A DNA stretch of 40,979 nt, from contig ONDF01000040.1 in the NCBI GenBank assembly GCA_900316525.1, forward strand, positions 1 to 40,979, written 5' to 3'. How positions within the stretch are numbered: the first letter of the stretch is position 1; each line of letters begins with the position of its first letter. The notes under the pieces were generated by a model that worked only from the letters and a program-made list of their open reading frames with translations, made no database searches and was not told where the DNA came from. Shown here in pieces: positions 7,786-17,500 of this stretch. Made by a program: the position numbers and the translations under genes. The DNA comes from an uncultured Bacteroidales bacterium (GTDB lineage Bacteria > Bacteroidota > Bacteroidia > Bacteroidales > UBA932).

Positions 7786-9042
7786 TTATTCGGAGTACTT
7801 GCGGAAGGCGACGCAGGCGTCGTGTCCGCCGAAGCCGAGGGAATCGGAGATGCCGATGGTGATGTCGCTCTTCACGGCAACGTTCGGCGTGTAGTCCAGG
7901 TCGCATTCCGGATCCGGGCAGTCCAGGTTGATGGTCGGCGGGATGACGCCGTCCCGGAGGGCCATGATGGTGGCGATGGCCTCCGCGGCGCCGGCGGCGC
8001 CGAACATGTGGCCGGTCATGGACTTGATGGAACTGATATGGGCCTTGTAGGCGTAGTCGCCGAGGGCCACCTTGTAGGCGACGGTTTCGGCGATGTCGTT
8101 CAGGTGCGTGCCCGTGCCGTGGGCATTGATGTAGAGGTTGTCCTTCTCCGGGTCGAACCCGGCTTCCTCCAGGGCGAGCTGGATGGCCCGGGCCTGGGTG
8201 CTTCCGTCCGGACGCGGCGCGGTGGCGTGATAGGCGTCGCAGGTGTTGCCGTAGCCCACCATCTCGCCATAGATTTTGGCGCCGCGCGCGAGGGCGTGGT
8301 CCAGGGATTCGACGATGAGGACGGCGGCGCCGTCGCCCATCACGAAGCCCTGCCGGTTCGCGTTGAACGGGAGGGAGGCGTATTTGGGATCCGTGGCGCG
8401 GGAAAGAGCCTTCGCATTGGCGAAACCGGCCACGCCGATCGGAATGGAGGCGTGCTCGGAGCCGCCGGCGATGATGGCGTCGGCGTAGCCGTGCCGGACG
8501 GCGCGGAACGCCTCGCCGAGGCAGTGCGAAGAGGTGGCGCAGGCGGTGACGATGTCCAGGCACGGGCCCTTGGCCTGGTGCTTGATGGCGATGTGGCCGG
8601 CCGCGATGTTGGAGATCATCGTCGGGATGAACAGCGGGGAGACCCACTTGCCGGTCGGGTCCTCGACCATCTTGGCCGTCTCCCGGTACTGGATCTCGAA
8701 GCCGCCGATGCCGGAGCCCACGTAGACGCCCAGGCGGAACGGGTCGATGTTCATCTCCTCGCCTTCGGTCTTCAGGCCGGAAGCCTGCATGGCCTGCCAG
8801 GCGGCCGCCATGGCGAACTGGGTGAACTTGTCCTGCTTGCGGACAAAGGCCTTGTCCATATCGTATTGCTCCGGATCGAAATCCTTCACTTTGCCGGCGA
8901 TCGTGACGGGCATGTCCTTGAAGTCCTCGACATAGTCGATGCCGCAGACACCGTCCACGAGATTCTTCCAATAGGTCTCGAGGTCATTTCCCACGGAGGA
9001 AATGATGCCCATGCCGGTGATAACTACTCTCTTAGGTTCCAT
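7786..9042 (-). CDS. fabF: 3-oxoacyl-ACP synthase II, FabF-like
   Basis: This 418-aa ketosynthase should condense malonyl-ACP with acyl-ACP. It has the Cys-His-His triad of elongating ketosynthases: Cys168 in T-A-C-A-T-S-S, His in N-A-H-G-T-G-T and His in K-S-M-T-G-H. A C-terminal glycine-rich S-L-G-F-G-G-H closes the fold. The ATG at 9042 is chosen because M-E-P-K-R-V-V-I-T-G-M-G matches the family N-terminus and a -7 box lies 20 nt upstream; the longer frame reads through that promoter. No acpP gene is adjacent, unlike the usual primary fabF locus. It lies between fabH-like and fabZ-like genes on the same strand. Confidence 0.92.
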   Translation of the reverse strand: MEPKRVVITGMGIISSVGNDLETYWKNLVDGVCGIDYVEDFKDMPVTIAGKVKDFDPEQYDMDKAFVRKQDKFTQFAMAAAWQAMQASGLKTEGEEMNIDPFRLGVYVGSGIGGFEIQYRETAKMVEDPTGKWVSPLFIPTMISNIAAGHIAIKHQAKGPCLDIVTACATSSHCLGEAFRAVRHGYADAIIAGGSEHASIPIGVAGFANAKALSRATDPKYASLPFNANRQGFVMGDGAAVLIVESLDHALARGAKIYGEMVGYGNTCDAYHATAPRPDGSTQARAIQLALEEAGFDPEKDNLYINAHGTGTHLNDIAETVAYKVALGDYAYKAHISSIKSMTGHMFGAAGAAEAIATIMALRDGVIPPTINLDCPDPECDLDYTPNVAVKSDITIGISDSLGFGGHDACVAFRKYSE

Positions 9043-9062
9043 AATTTCAGTACAACAGACTG

Positions 9063-9070
9063 CAAATATA
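9063..9070 (-). promoter_or_regulatory. -7 box of fabF-like gene
   Basis: TATATTTG on the minus strand, 20 nt before the fabF ATG, in the 43-nt gap after fabH. fabF-fabZ can therefore be transcribed separately from fabH. Confidence 0.6.
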
Positions 9071-9085
9071 CGAAATATTCCGCAA

Positions 9086-10033
9086 TTACCACTCAACGAG
9101 GGCGGCCGCCGTCAGGAGTCCGGCGCCGAACGCGCTGAATATCAATTTGTCCCCGGATTTGAAAAGTCCCTTCCGCTTGCACTCGTCCAGCAGGATCGGG
9201 CAGGAAGCGGACGAGGAATTGCCATGGTCCGCGATATTGGTCGGGAACTTCTCCTCCGGGACGGCCAGCCGCGTCCGGATCCCCTCCACGATGCGGAGGT
9301 TCGCCTGGTGGATCATATAATAATCCACGTCATTCACGCCGAGGCCGGCTTCTGCCAGGACCGCCTTGATATCCTCCACGGATGCGGTGACGGCGAAGCG
9401 GAACACTTCCCGGCCCTGCATCTGCAGGGGAACGCCGATTTCGGCCTTGGTGACGAAGGGCGTGGGTTCCAGCGGACGGAACTGCCAGATCTTGTCCGGG
9501 TCGGGGCGGGCGCCGATGCGGACGGCGCGGACCCCCTCCCCTTCCGAGAGGACGACGGCCCCGGCGCCGTCCCCGAACAGGACGCAGGTGGCGCGGTCAT
9601 GCCAGGAGGTCATCCGGCTGGGTTCCTCGGCGCAGACGACGAGCACGTTCTTCACCTTCCCCACCTTGAAATAGGAATCGGCGATGTCCAGGGCGTAGAT
9701 GAAGCCCGGACAGGCGCAGTTGATGTCGATGCAAGGGCATCGCAGGCCGATGGCCGCGGCGATGATGCAGCCCAGGCCCGGGGTCATATACTCGTTGACC
9801 ACATTGGAACAGAGCAGGAGGTCGATGTCCTCCGGCTTCTTGCCGGCGTCGGCCAGGGCCTTCAAGGCGGCGTCGCGACCCAGGTCCTCCAGCCGTTCGT
9901 CGGAAATGACGTGGCGGGAGCGGATGCCCGTCCGGCTCACGATCCATTCGTCGGTCGTGTCCAGGAAGCCCTCCAGGTCGGCGTTGGTGACCACCTTCCG
10001 CGGCAGGGCGCTTCCGGTACCGATAATCTTCAT
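9086..10033 (-). CDS. fabH: 3-oxoacyl-ACP synthase III, FabH-like
   Basis: This 315-aa initiating ketosynthase should condense acyl-CoA with malonyl-ACP. The triad is visible: Cys108 in N-C-A-C-P-G-F, His in I-H-Q-A-N and Asn in G-N-S-S-S-A-S. Met-Lys-Ile-Ile-Gly-Thr-Gly-Ser is the standard FabH beginning, so the ATG at 10033 is used. The 53-residue upstream extension of the frame is rejected because it crosses the promoter. The usual A-C-A-G-F is C-A-C-P-G-F here. Primer choice (acetyl, branched, other) cannot be told. It is divergent from the LytTR regulator. Confidence 0.92.
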   Translation of the reverse strand: MKIIGTGSALPRKVVTNADLEGFLDTTDEWIVSRTGIRSRHVISDERLEDLGRDAALKALADAGKKPEDIDLLLCSNVVNEYMTPGLGCIIAAAIGLRCPCIDINCACPGFIYALDIADSYFKVGKVKNVLVVCAEEPSRMTSWHDRATCVLFGDGAGAVVLSEGEGVRAVRIGARPDPDKIWQFRPLEPTPFVTKAEIGVPLQMQGREVFRFAVTASVEDIKAVLAEAGLGVNDVDYYMIHQANLRIVEGIRTRLAVPEEKFPTNIADHGNSSSASCPILLDECKRKGLFKSGDKLIFSAFGAGLLTAAALVEW

Positions 10034-10059
10034 ATCTGAGTAGGTTTTAGTAACGGATA

Positions 10060-10067
10060 CAAAAGTA
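10060..10067 (-). promoter_or_regulatory. -7 box of fabH-like gene
   Basis: TACTTTTG on the minus strand fits TAnnTTTG and lies 26 nt before the ATG at 10033. Confidence 0.5.
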
Positions 10068-10162
10068 GGCAGGCGGAACCGATTTATGAAATAAAAGTGG
10101 CGAAAAAGGCCCCGTGCGGGCGCATCTGGGGAGAAATCGCGAAAAAAGGGGCGAAATCTCGG

Positions 10163-10180
10163 TATTTTTGCGTATTTTTG
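10163..10180 (+). promoter_or_regulatory. Two tandem -7 boxes before the LytTR gene
   Basis: Identical TATTTTTG boxes occur at 10163-10170 and 10173-10180, 10 bp apart on the same helix face, with the ATG at 10192. Either could position transcription. From the second box the leader would be only a few nucleotides. Confidence 0.5.
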
Positions 10181-10191
10181 TATTCCTTGCA

Positions 10192-11097
10192 ATGGAAGAA
10201 GGTAAGAAGAAATACATCCCCGGTTACCTGCGGGAACGCTACCAGCTGCTGGGCACGGTCACTTTCGCCGCCCTGTTCTCGGTGGTCTTCCTGCTCGTGA
10301 GCATCCCCTTCTCCAACAACGCCTGGTTCCGCCTCGGGAACAGCACCTTCTTCGGCTTCACCGCCATCTTCGCCTTCCTTTCGCTGACCATCCTCATCGT
10401 CAGCCGCGTGGTGATGTACAAGACCCGGAACCTCCTGCGGATGACCTACTGGGGCTACACGGCCTGGTGCCTGGCGGAAATCCTCCTGATCACCACCCTG
10501 TACACCATCTTCACGGTGACCATCGCCCAGCCCGAGGACCAGAACGGGCTCGTCATCTTCCTGCACGCCCTCGTGTACGCGTTCGTGTGCCTGGGCGTCC
10601 CCTTCCTCATCGCGGGCATGTTCTTCACCATCATCGACCAGAACCGGACCATCCGGCTGATGAACATGCAGGACGTCGTGACGGAAGAAACCCCCGACGA
10701 AGGCACCACGGGCCAGAAATTCACCCTCTTCGACAACAACGGCGTCCTCAAGCTCTCCGTCTCCAGCGCGAACCTCTACTACGTGGAGTCGGACGACAAC
10801 TACATCAAGGTGTGGTACTCCGACAACAAGGGCGACCTCCAGACCTACATGCTCCGCTGCCGGCTGAAGACGGTGGAAGAGAGCTTCGCCGGCTCGGACC
10901 TCCTCCGCTGCCACCGGAAGTTCATCGTGAACATGGGCAAGGTCAAGGTCCTCCAGAAGGTGGGCGCCACCTACGAGATCACCCTCGACAACGAGGCCAT
11001 CGCCCCGATACCGGTCACGAAGACCTATATCGAGAACGTGCTGCGGGTATTCAAAGCAAAGGACTCCCTCCCTGGCCACACGGGCCAGAACCTTTGA
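10192..11097 (+). CDS. Membrane-anchored LytTR DNA-binding regulator
   Basis: This 301-aa protein has about four transmembrane segments (roughly 20-38, 52-73, 87-110 and 120-143), a short linker, and a C-terminal LytTR DNA-binding domain (about 190-290). LytTR hallmarks include L-Y-Y-V-E-S-D-D-N-Y, L-R-C-R-L-K and L-L-R-C-H-R-K-F-I-V-N. There is no response-regulator receiver domain, so it resembles one-component membrane LytTR regulators rather than AgrA/LytR pairs, and the signal and targets are unknown. The ATG at 10192 follows the tandem promoter boxes; the longer frame (26 extra residues) starts upstream of them. It is the last host-like gene before the RHS region. Confidence 0.85.
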   Translation: MEEGKKKYIPGYLRERYQLLGTVTFAALFSVVFLLVSIPFSNNAWFRLGNSTFFGFTAIFAFLSLTILIVSRVVMYKTRNLLRMTYWGYTAWCLAEILLITTLYTIFTVTIAQPEDQNGLVIFLHALVYAFVCLGVPFLIAGMFFTIIDQNRTIRLMNMQDVVTEETPDEGTTGQKFTLFDNNGVLKLSVSSANLYYVESDDNYIKVWYSDNKGDLQTYMLRCRLKTVEESFAGSDLLRCHRKFIVNMGKVKVLQKVGATYEITLDNEAIAPIPVTKTYIENVLRVFKAKDSLPGHTGQNL

Positions 11098-11143
11098 ATC
11101 ATCGTGCTTGTAAGCTATTTTACGGGGGAAGCCCCCTGCTTGT

Positions 11144-11323
11144 CCGCGTTTACGGTTCCAGTGCGCCGTGAGGCCGTTTTCTTGTAAACGCGGCAAGGGA
11201 AACGGCGAAATCGGCCCGAAACGTTGCCACGTTTACACTTGTACCGCCTTCCTGGGTCGATTTCTTGTAAACGTGGAGAACCATCGGAATCCAACCGGAG
11301 TCAACCTAAATCCGGGAATGACA
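11144..11323 (+). repeat. Left flanking direct repeat (about 180 bp)
   Basis: This sequence recurs in the same orientation at 19112-19315 with few substitutions. It contains two perfect 10-bp inverted repeats, each with a 30-nt spacer: CCGCGTTTAC 11144-11153 with GTAAACGCGG 11184-11193, and CCACGTTTAC 11227-11236 with GTAAACGTGG 11267-11276. It lacks a 23-nt stretch present in the right copy (19258-19280). It starts 47 nt after the LytTR stop. Confidence 0.93.
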
Positions 11324-11474
11324 GGTTACGACTACGACATTATCAGAGGATGCTCAAATATAACAGAAGACTGTTGAAACTGACAACATACGACAAGACA
11401 AATGGTGGGCCAAGTGGTTTGCTGCTTTCAATTGATATCGAGGCAACAACCTAATAAAGAGTGCATGACTTCTA

Positions 11475-11505
11475 TTTGACAATCAGTACAATTTGCTTAT
11501 ATTTG
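11475..11505 (+). promoter_or_regulatory. RHS promoter, TTTG-N19-TATATTTG
   Basis: TTTG at 11475-11478 and TATATTTG at 11498-11505 with exactly 19 nt between them match the consensus as well as the gyrA promoter does. The ATG at 11523 follows 17 nt after the box. The island gene thus carries a strong host-type promoter. Confidence 0.78.
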
Positions 11506-11522
11506 TCGTAACCGCCGTTACC

Positions 11523-14500
11523 ATGAAAACTAGCCGCTCTTATAGTCTCGTCTGCTTGGTAGCAGTTTCATTGTTGAGTATGGTTTCTTCCTATGCTCAA
11601 GAAAAACACCTTCTTGACACGGTTAAATCTAAAGAGGGTCTTCGTTCTAACGGTGGATTAGGGCCAATGCCCTATCACTATATTTCATCCCAGGACAACA
11701 TCGTAATGCCGGCGCCAGATGTGGCGAAGATGACTCGGTATACCGACACGCCGGTTTCCTATGCCATTGGCTTACCTGAAATCAGCATTCCCATTCACAC
11801 GATTCAAAGTCGCTCATTGAGCCTGCCTGTCACGCTGACATACGATGCTTCTGGCATCAAGCCCGGTGAGATCTCCGGAATCGCCGGGCTTGGTTGGAGT
11901 TTTCAGGCAGGCGGAGTCATCACTAGGGAAATCATCGGAAGGAAGGACGATAATTCTAATGATATTCCCAGCGAAACGACAAACCCAAATGATGCTTATT
12001 ATTTGTCGTACTATGTCAGGGACAGCTACAATTCGGACTATGACTGCTACCATTACAGTTTCTGTGGGCATTCCGGTTCGTTCTATTATCTCCCGGATGC
12101 GTCCGGAATGAAACAGATCGTCCCGACGGAACCGACGGAACTGATTATCTCCAATACGAACGGAGGGTTCGAAATCATTGATACGGAAGGAACCCGATAT
12201 CTGTTCACCTTGGCTGAATCATCTTCCCGAACGCTTGGCAGCACCGACCCCAATGCTCCCCTTGTCGACAATACGGTCTCCTATGACATTTTTACGGTTA
12301 CATCATGGCACTTGACGGACATATGGTCTATGGATGGGACGGACCATATTACCATTCACTATCATCAGATTCCGTCTTTTTCTCACCATAGTTATTCCTA
12401 TTATCGGTCAGTCTCTTTCCCGTATCGATATCTGGGATCGGACCAGTATGAGACCAACTTCAGCGGTGGATTCGATCCCACTCCGACTTTCCAGACGAAG
12501 GAGTGGTCCACCAGGGCGATATCGTCCTGGACACCATTCGTTCCGGACACCCTCTCTTTCAATGGAGGCCGGGTTGTAATCAGCTACAGCCCTTCCGGTG
12601 TTTCCGGACATCTGGGCAGTCACCGTTCATATCCTGTTTTTCTTGACTCGGTCGAGTTGAAGGATGCCCTTGACAATACCGTTGGCTCTTGGGCATTCTC
12701 CAAATACATAACGGGAGACCAACGGACGCTCTTGACTTCCGTTGTGCAGAGGGGAACGGATGGATCTCTCATTGAGAGATGGGACTTGGACTATCTGTCG
12801 AAGAATACCAACATGTATGAGGATTCCATTGATTTGTTCGGTTACTTCAACAGTTCTTGTCAGAAGGCCTTCCTGAGACCCTTCAACGATACGTATACAA
12901 TCCCTTTTTCCGGGTCGCCACGGGTGTACAACCAGGTGGATGCCGGAAAATTGTCGCTGACAAGTATCACCACTGCTTCCGGGAGCAAGACTTATTTCGA
13001 TTTTGAGCCGAACGCCATCGCAACCAATGGCCAAAGCGATCTCTTTCCTCAATCCATCGAGATCGGGCAACGAGTCTCCTGTATCCGAGCATACGACTTG
13101 TCCGGAGGATCGGAAAAGTTTATTCGGCAGCGCAAATTCACATATGCAGGTCCAGACATTACCATTCCTGTTTATGGCTTCCAATCCGCAGCCTTCACAT
13201 CCACTTCCGAGTCCAATTACTTCGACGGTGGAACTCTCGTCGGTTACTGGTATGGTCCTTGGAGTCCGGTACGGACTTGTTCAATCGTATATAGCGACCA
13301 ATCCAACATCCCCGGGATGTCGCTGGAGAGTGCCAGGATATTCTATCACGCGGTAATTGAAGATGTCTCCGAATCAACTCCTATCAAAATACGAACTAGG
13401 TGGGAATATGACGCTGTCGGAGCCGTAAGTGTTGGCGCCGGCGGAGCGGTCTGGACCCCCAGCGATGCCCACGACAATCAATACACGAACACTTCTCTCA
13501 ATCGAAACCACTTTTCCCATCGTGTTCCATCACGTATCCCAAGAAATGGTTCTCAGTCAAATCTTATTGTTCCGCTCGGGTATTATTTCATGGACCAGAA
13601 TCGTCCGCAACTGAGCCATCCGACCCGGGTTACTACCTACAAAATGGATCTTCAATCCTTGCAATTCGTTCCGGTGTCCATGACGGAATACACCTACGAG
13701 TACGCCGACACGCTGGTTCAGACCGGATATCGTGTCGATTGCAAGCGATCCTTGAATAATAATGACTTATACGAGGATCCGGACTATTGCCTGGAAGATT
13801 TTGACCAGCAGCAGATTGATCGTAAAATCATTTATCTGAGGCTGAAGCAACGTTTGGACAAGGAGTATCTGGATGACGGGACCGTCAAACAAAAGGTAAC
13901 ACAGTATAGTTATCGCTTTTCACCAAATGGACGGTCGTCTTTTTTTGGTGGGAATTCCTATTCCTTAGGGACGGTCCACATTCCGCAGATGGGATCGTTG
14001 CAGTCACCCAGGCAGGAGATGATAGGGTATTTCGATAGTCTTCCCAAAGTCTACATCCGGACTGTTGTCTATCCGGACGAACTTGTCGGAGTGACGGGTT
14101 GTAGTTGGGCAAAACAACTTGACAGTTTGGGGTATCGGTCCCCGGTTGCGGAAGAATTGGCAGTCGGTGTTTTGGGTGGGACCTTGCTTACAAAAGCAGG
14201 ACGATATGTTACTTGGGGGATTGTCCCAGTTTCAACGTGGGCGGACGCAAACACCAGTCTCACTCTATTGAAACCCAGTCGTATAGACACATACCGAAAT
14301 GGTGTCAATGTCGGTCCGACGGTATTCCTCTCTCAATATGACACCCTTGGCAAGTCTCTTGAAATAAAGGTGGACGGGCAGCCCGTCAAAACCTATGCGT
14401 GGGGATATGGTCACCGTTTTCCCGTTGCAGAAATTGCGGGTGTATCCTTCACTCAATTGAAAGCGTTATCAAGCGATCCTGACAAAACCCGTCTGGACGC

Positions 14501-17500
14501 CATCGCAGATGCAGCGGTCTTGAATTATCCGAGCGACAGCACATTCCTGAAGGACATCTTCCAGAGCCATCTTCCGCAAGCCCAGACGACACTGTATACA
14601 TATTCGCCGCCATTCGGTATTTCTTCAATAAAGGACCCTTCCGGTCGAACGACTGAATACACTTATGACTCTGCCGGCAGGTTAACATCAGTCAAGGACG
14701 AGGATGGAAATAAGGTGATGGGCTATTCCTATGACCTGACCCGAGGTGGAAACGGTAGCCCAAATCGAATAGAGACCCTAGCTTTCACCCAACCGGGGTC
14801 GGTTATCGGAACTGCGGTGAGAGAAGTAAGCTATTTCGATGGACTTGGGAGAAATATCCAGAATATATCTGTCGGTGCCGCAACCAACAATCAGGACCTT
14901 GTAACCCCGATATCTCTGAATTTCCTTGACTATGATTTTAGAGTAAACCTGCCATATCCCGCAACTACGAACTCGTCGAACTCCGGGTCGTTCCGGGATA
15001 ACGCACAGAACGATCAGCAGTCTTTCTATGGGGCTGGAGTCAAAGCATACACATCGAACATTTATGAGATATCCTCACGAAAAAAGATTATTTCAACATC
15101 TCTCCCTGGGTTTACGGAAACCACATCTTTTGCAACTACCGGAGCAGCAGAGAACACTGTTCTTAGACTATCTTACAACGCTTCCGCAAACACGGTTTCG
15201 GCAAGCGGCTATTATCCGACGGGGACATTTACGGTCACGAGGGCGATTGGACCAGAGGGGTCCCGAACCGAGTCTTATGCTGATGAAACCGATTCGCCTG
15301 TCTTGGAACGGGTACTGCTGGATGAATCCGGGACCTATGCTGATACATATTACATCAAGGATGCCATCGGGCGAGTGATTTGTGTGATCCCGCCCGCCGA
15401 AGCGGCGCAGCTGACATCCTCTACAACCGGTTATTCCGCCGTCAATTGTTATACATATGCCTACGACGGACGAGACCGTGTGACAAAACGCCAACTGCCC
15501 GCCGTGGCGCCGGAAACGATTACCTACAATGATGCCGATTTGCCGCTCACCCGTACAAGACCGGCTGCAGATGGAGTCTCCACGGAGGTCTTTACGACCG
15601 ACTATGATGTCTTCAACCGCCCGATGAGGGAACGCTATACTTATGGGAACAATCCTGCAGTAACCCTTGCCGAGTATCATTACGACGATTATCCTTCGTG
15701 GTCGCCGAACTTCAGTACCGAGAGTGGATTTGTAACTGCATCCGACAAAGATACCCGAACTCACGGACTGAAGACGGCGGAACGGATACGGGCGTTGCCG
15801 GGGTCAGCATCACCTTCGGCACTGTTTTCTTCGGACTCGACGGCCAGCGTATCCCGAACTTTCTATTATGACGGGAAAAGCAATGTCATACAAACCATCG
15901 AGACGGACGGAGCAGGCAAGACACTCCGTGCATCTTCAAAGTATGGTTTTTCAGGGAATGTCCTCAAGGAACGCCAACGGGTAAGTCCCGGAAGCGGACA
16001 GGCCGAGCACATTCTGGACAAGAATTATACGTATGATGCCCGATTACGCCCCGCTTCGGTAACCGCTCAACTGGATGGCGGTTCAATTGCGTCTCAGGGT
16101 TATCTGTATGATTATATGGAACGAATCGATTCTGTCTCGCGTGGCTCAGGTATCGAAAATACAAAGTATAATTACTCTCTCCAAGGATGGCTCCTGTCTG
16201 CCAACTCGACATCCTGGGAGGAAACACTGCGCTATGCTTCTCCTTCCCGTTCCGCGACGAGCGCTCTCCCCGGAAAGATTGGACTAATCACAGAATGGAC
16301 CTCCCAGCAGAAAGGTAGTCCGCCAGATGGCTCCTCCACAGCTGAAACGCAAGCATTTTCGTACGATAAAGCTGGGCGACTTTTAGGAAGCCTGAGATAT
16401 CTTGGGACGGCCACGATTGGAACGAATACTTTCACGGAACAAGATATCACCTACGACCGTAGCGGGAACCTGCTGACGTTGAATCGCCATGGAGATAGCG
16501 ATTCGTCGCCCTCCGACGCGTTGTCTTTCTCCTATTCCGGTCCCAAACGCAATGGATGGACTTATGATACCCATGGAAACGTCCTAGTTGATCCCTTAAA
16601 CGGCGTTTCTTTGGAATGGAATGTCCGGGATCTGCCGCGCAGTTTGGCGGCAGGGGATAGCGCTACACATCGGACATATCTGGCCGACGGGACGCTGAAG
16701 CAAATCTCAGATGGAACGGCATCGAGGATTTATCTCGGGGATATGGTTTTCGATCAGTCTTCGGGAGCCATCTCACTGGAGAGCGTCGGTTGGGAGGGAG
16801 GAAGACTGCTCCCCGGAACAGGCAATGACAATATTCTCTACCAAGTCACCGACCACCTCGGGAGCGTGCGGGTTGTCAAAGACGGGATGGGGGATATCTT
16901 TCAACGTTTTGATTACTATCCGTTCGGCGGCATCAGGAGAAGTTGGTCTTCAAGCACGAATCCTCCCCAATTGACCCTTCGCTATCGCTTCAGCGGCAAG
17001 GAGGTTGCAGGTCAAAATGTTGACGCAAGCCTTGTTGCCAGCGCCATTATGGGCACCCCGGCGGCATCCGCCGGGACTCCCTACCTGGACTTCGGCGCTC
17101 GGCTCTATGATCCACGCTCCGGATCCTGGCTGAGCCAGGATCCGATGTCTGAAAAGTACTATAGAATCATTCCATATATGTATTGCGCCGGGAATCCTGT
17201 AAATCTTGTAGATCCTGAAGGAGAAGAAGTATATCCAATGAGTTCATATGAACTCGAGATTATTAAGTCCACCTTACCACAAGAGGCTCGAGACTATGTC
17301 CAATTAAATGAAAGAGGTTTTATTGATGATATCCTTCTGAGGCAATATTCCGGCAATAGTCTAAACTTTACAAATCTCCTCGAATTAGTTGAAACCGATA
17401 TGGTGATTGTTGTCTCTGCCGCCGATTCTTATTCGTATTCAGACAGAGAAGGCATTGTTCATAATGACGGTTCTCTTTCATATATGGGTATTGACGAACT

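Larger units (their letters stand above)
11098..11522. other. Intergenic stretch holding the left flanking repeat and RHS promoter
   Basis: No convincing gene lies here. Contents are a small G/C hairpin (GGGGG at 11124-11128 with CCCCC at 11132-11136) that may end LytTR transcription, the left copy of the flanking repeat (11144-11323), an A/T-richer stretch with an unsupported 34-codon frame (11350-11454), and the RHS promoter (11475-11505). Composition changes from host-like to lower GC just after the repeat. Confidence 0.7.

Noticed and set aside
11144..11276. Flanking repeats as integron attC sites
   Set aside because: attC sites need RYYYAAC and GTTRRRY core boxes with an unpaired-base pattern. 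The GTTTAC/GTAAAC arms do not match, and no integrase is in the window.
11168..11377. 69-codon frame in the left repeat, matched by one at 19136 in the right repeat
   Set aside because: The frames agree only where the DNA repeat agrees and diverge completely after it. They start with GTG, have no promoter, and cover the palindromes, so the similarity is explained by the repeat itself.
11350..11454. 34-codon ATG frame just inside the left repeat
   Set aside because: No promoter box, no recognisable product and no support beyond being open. It could be a decayed gene end but that cannot be shown.
13940..13946. T7 tract in the RHS gene as a phase-variation switch
   Set aside because: Seven Ts is short for slippage, it encodes ordinary Ser-Phe-Phe codons, and the frame is intact around it.
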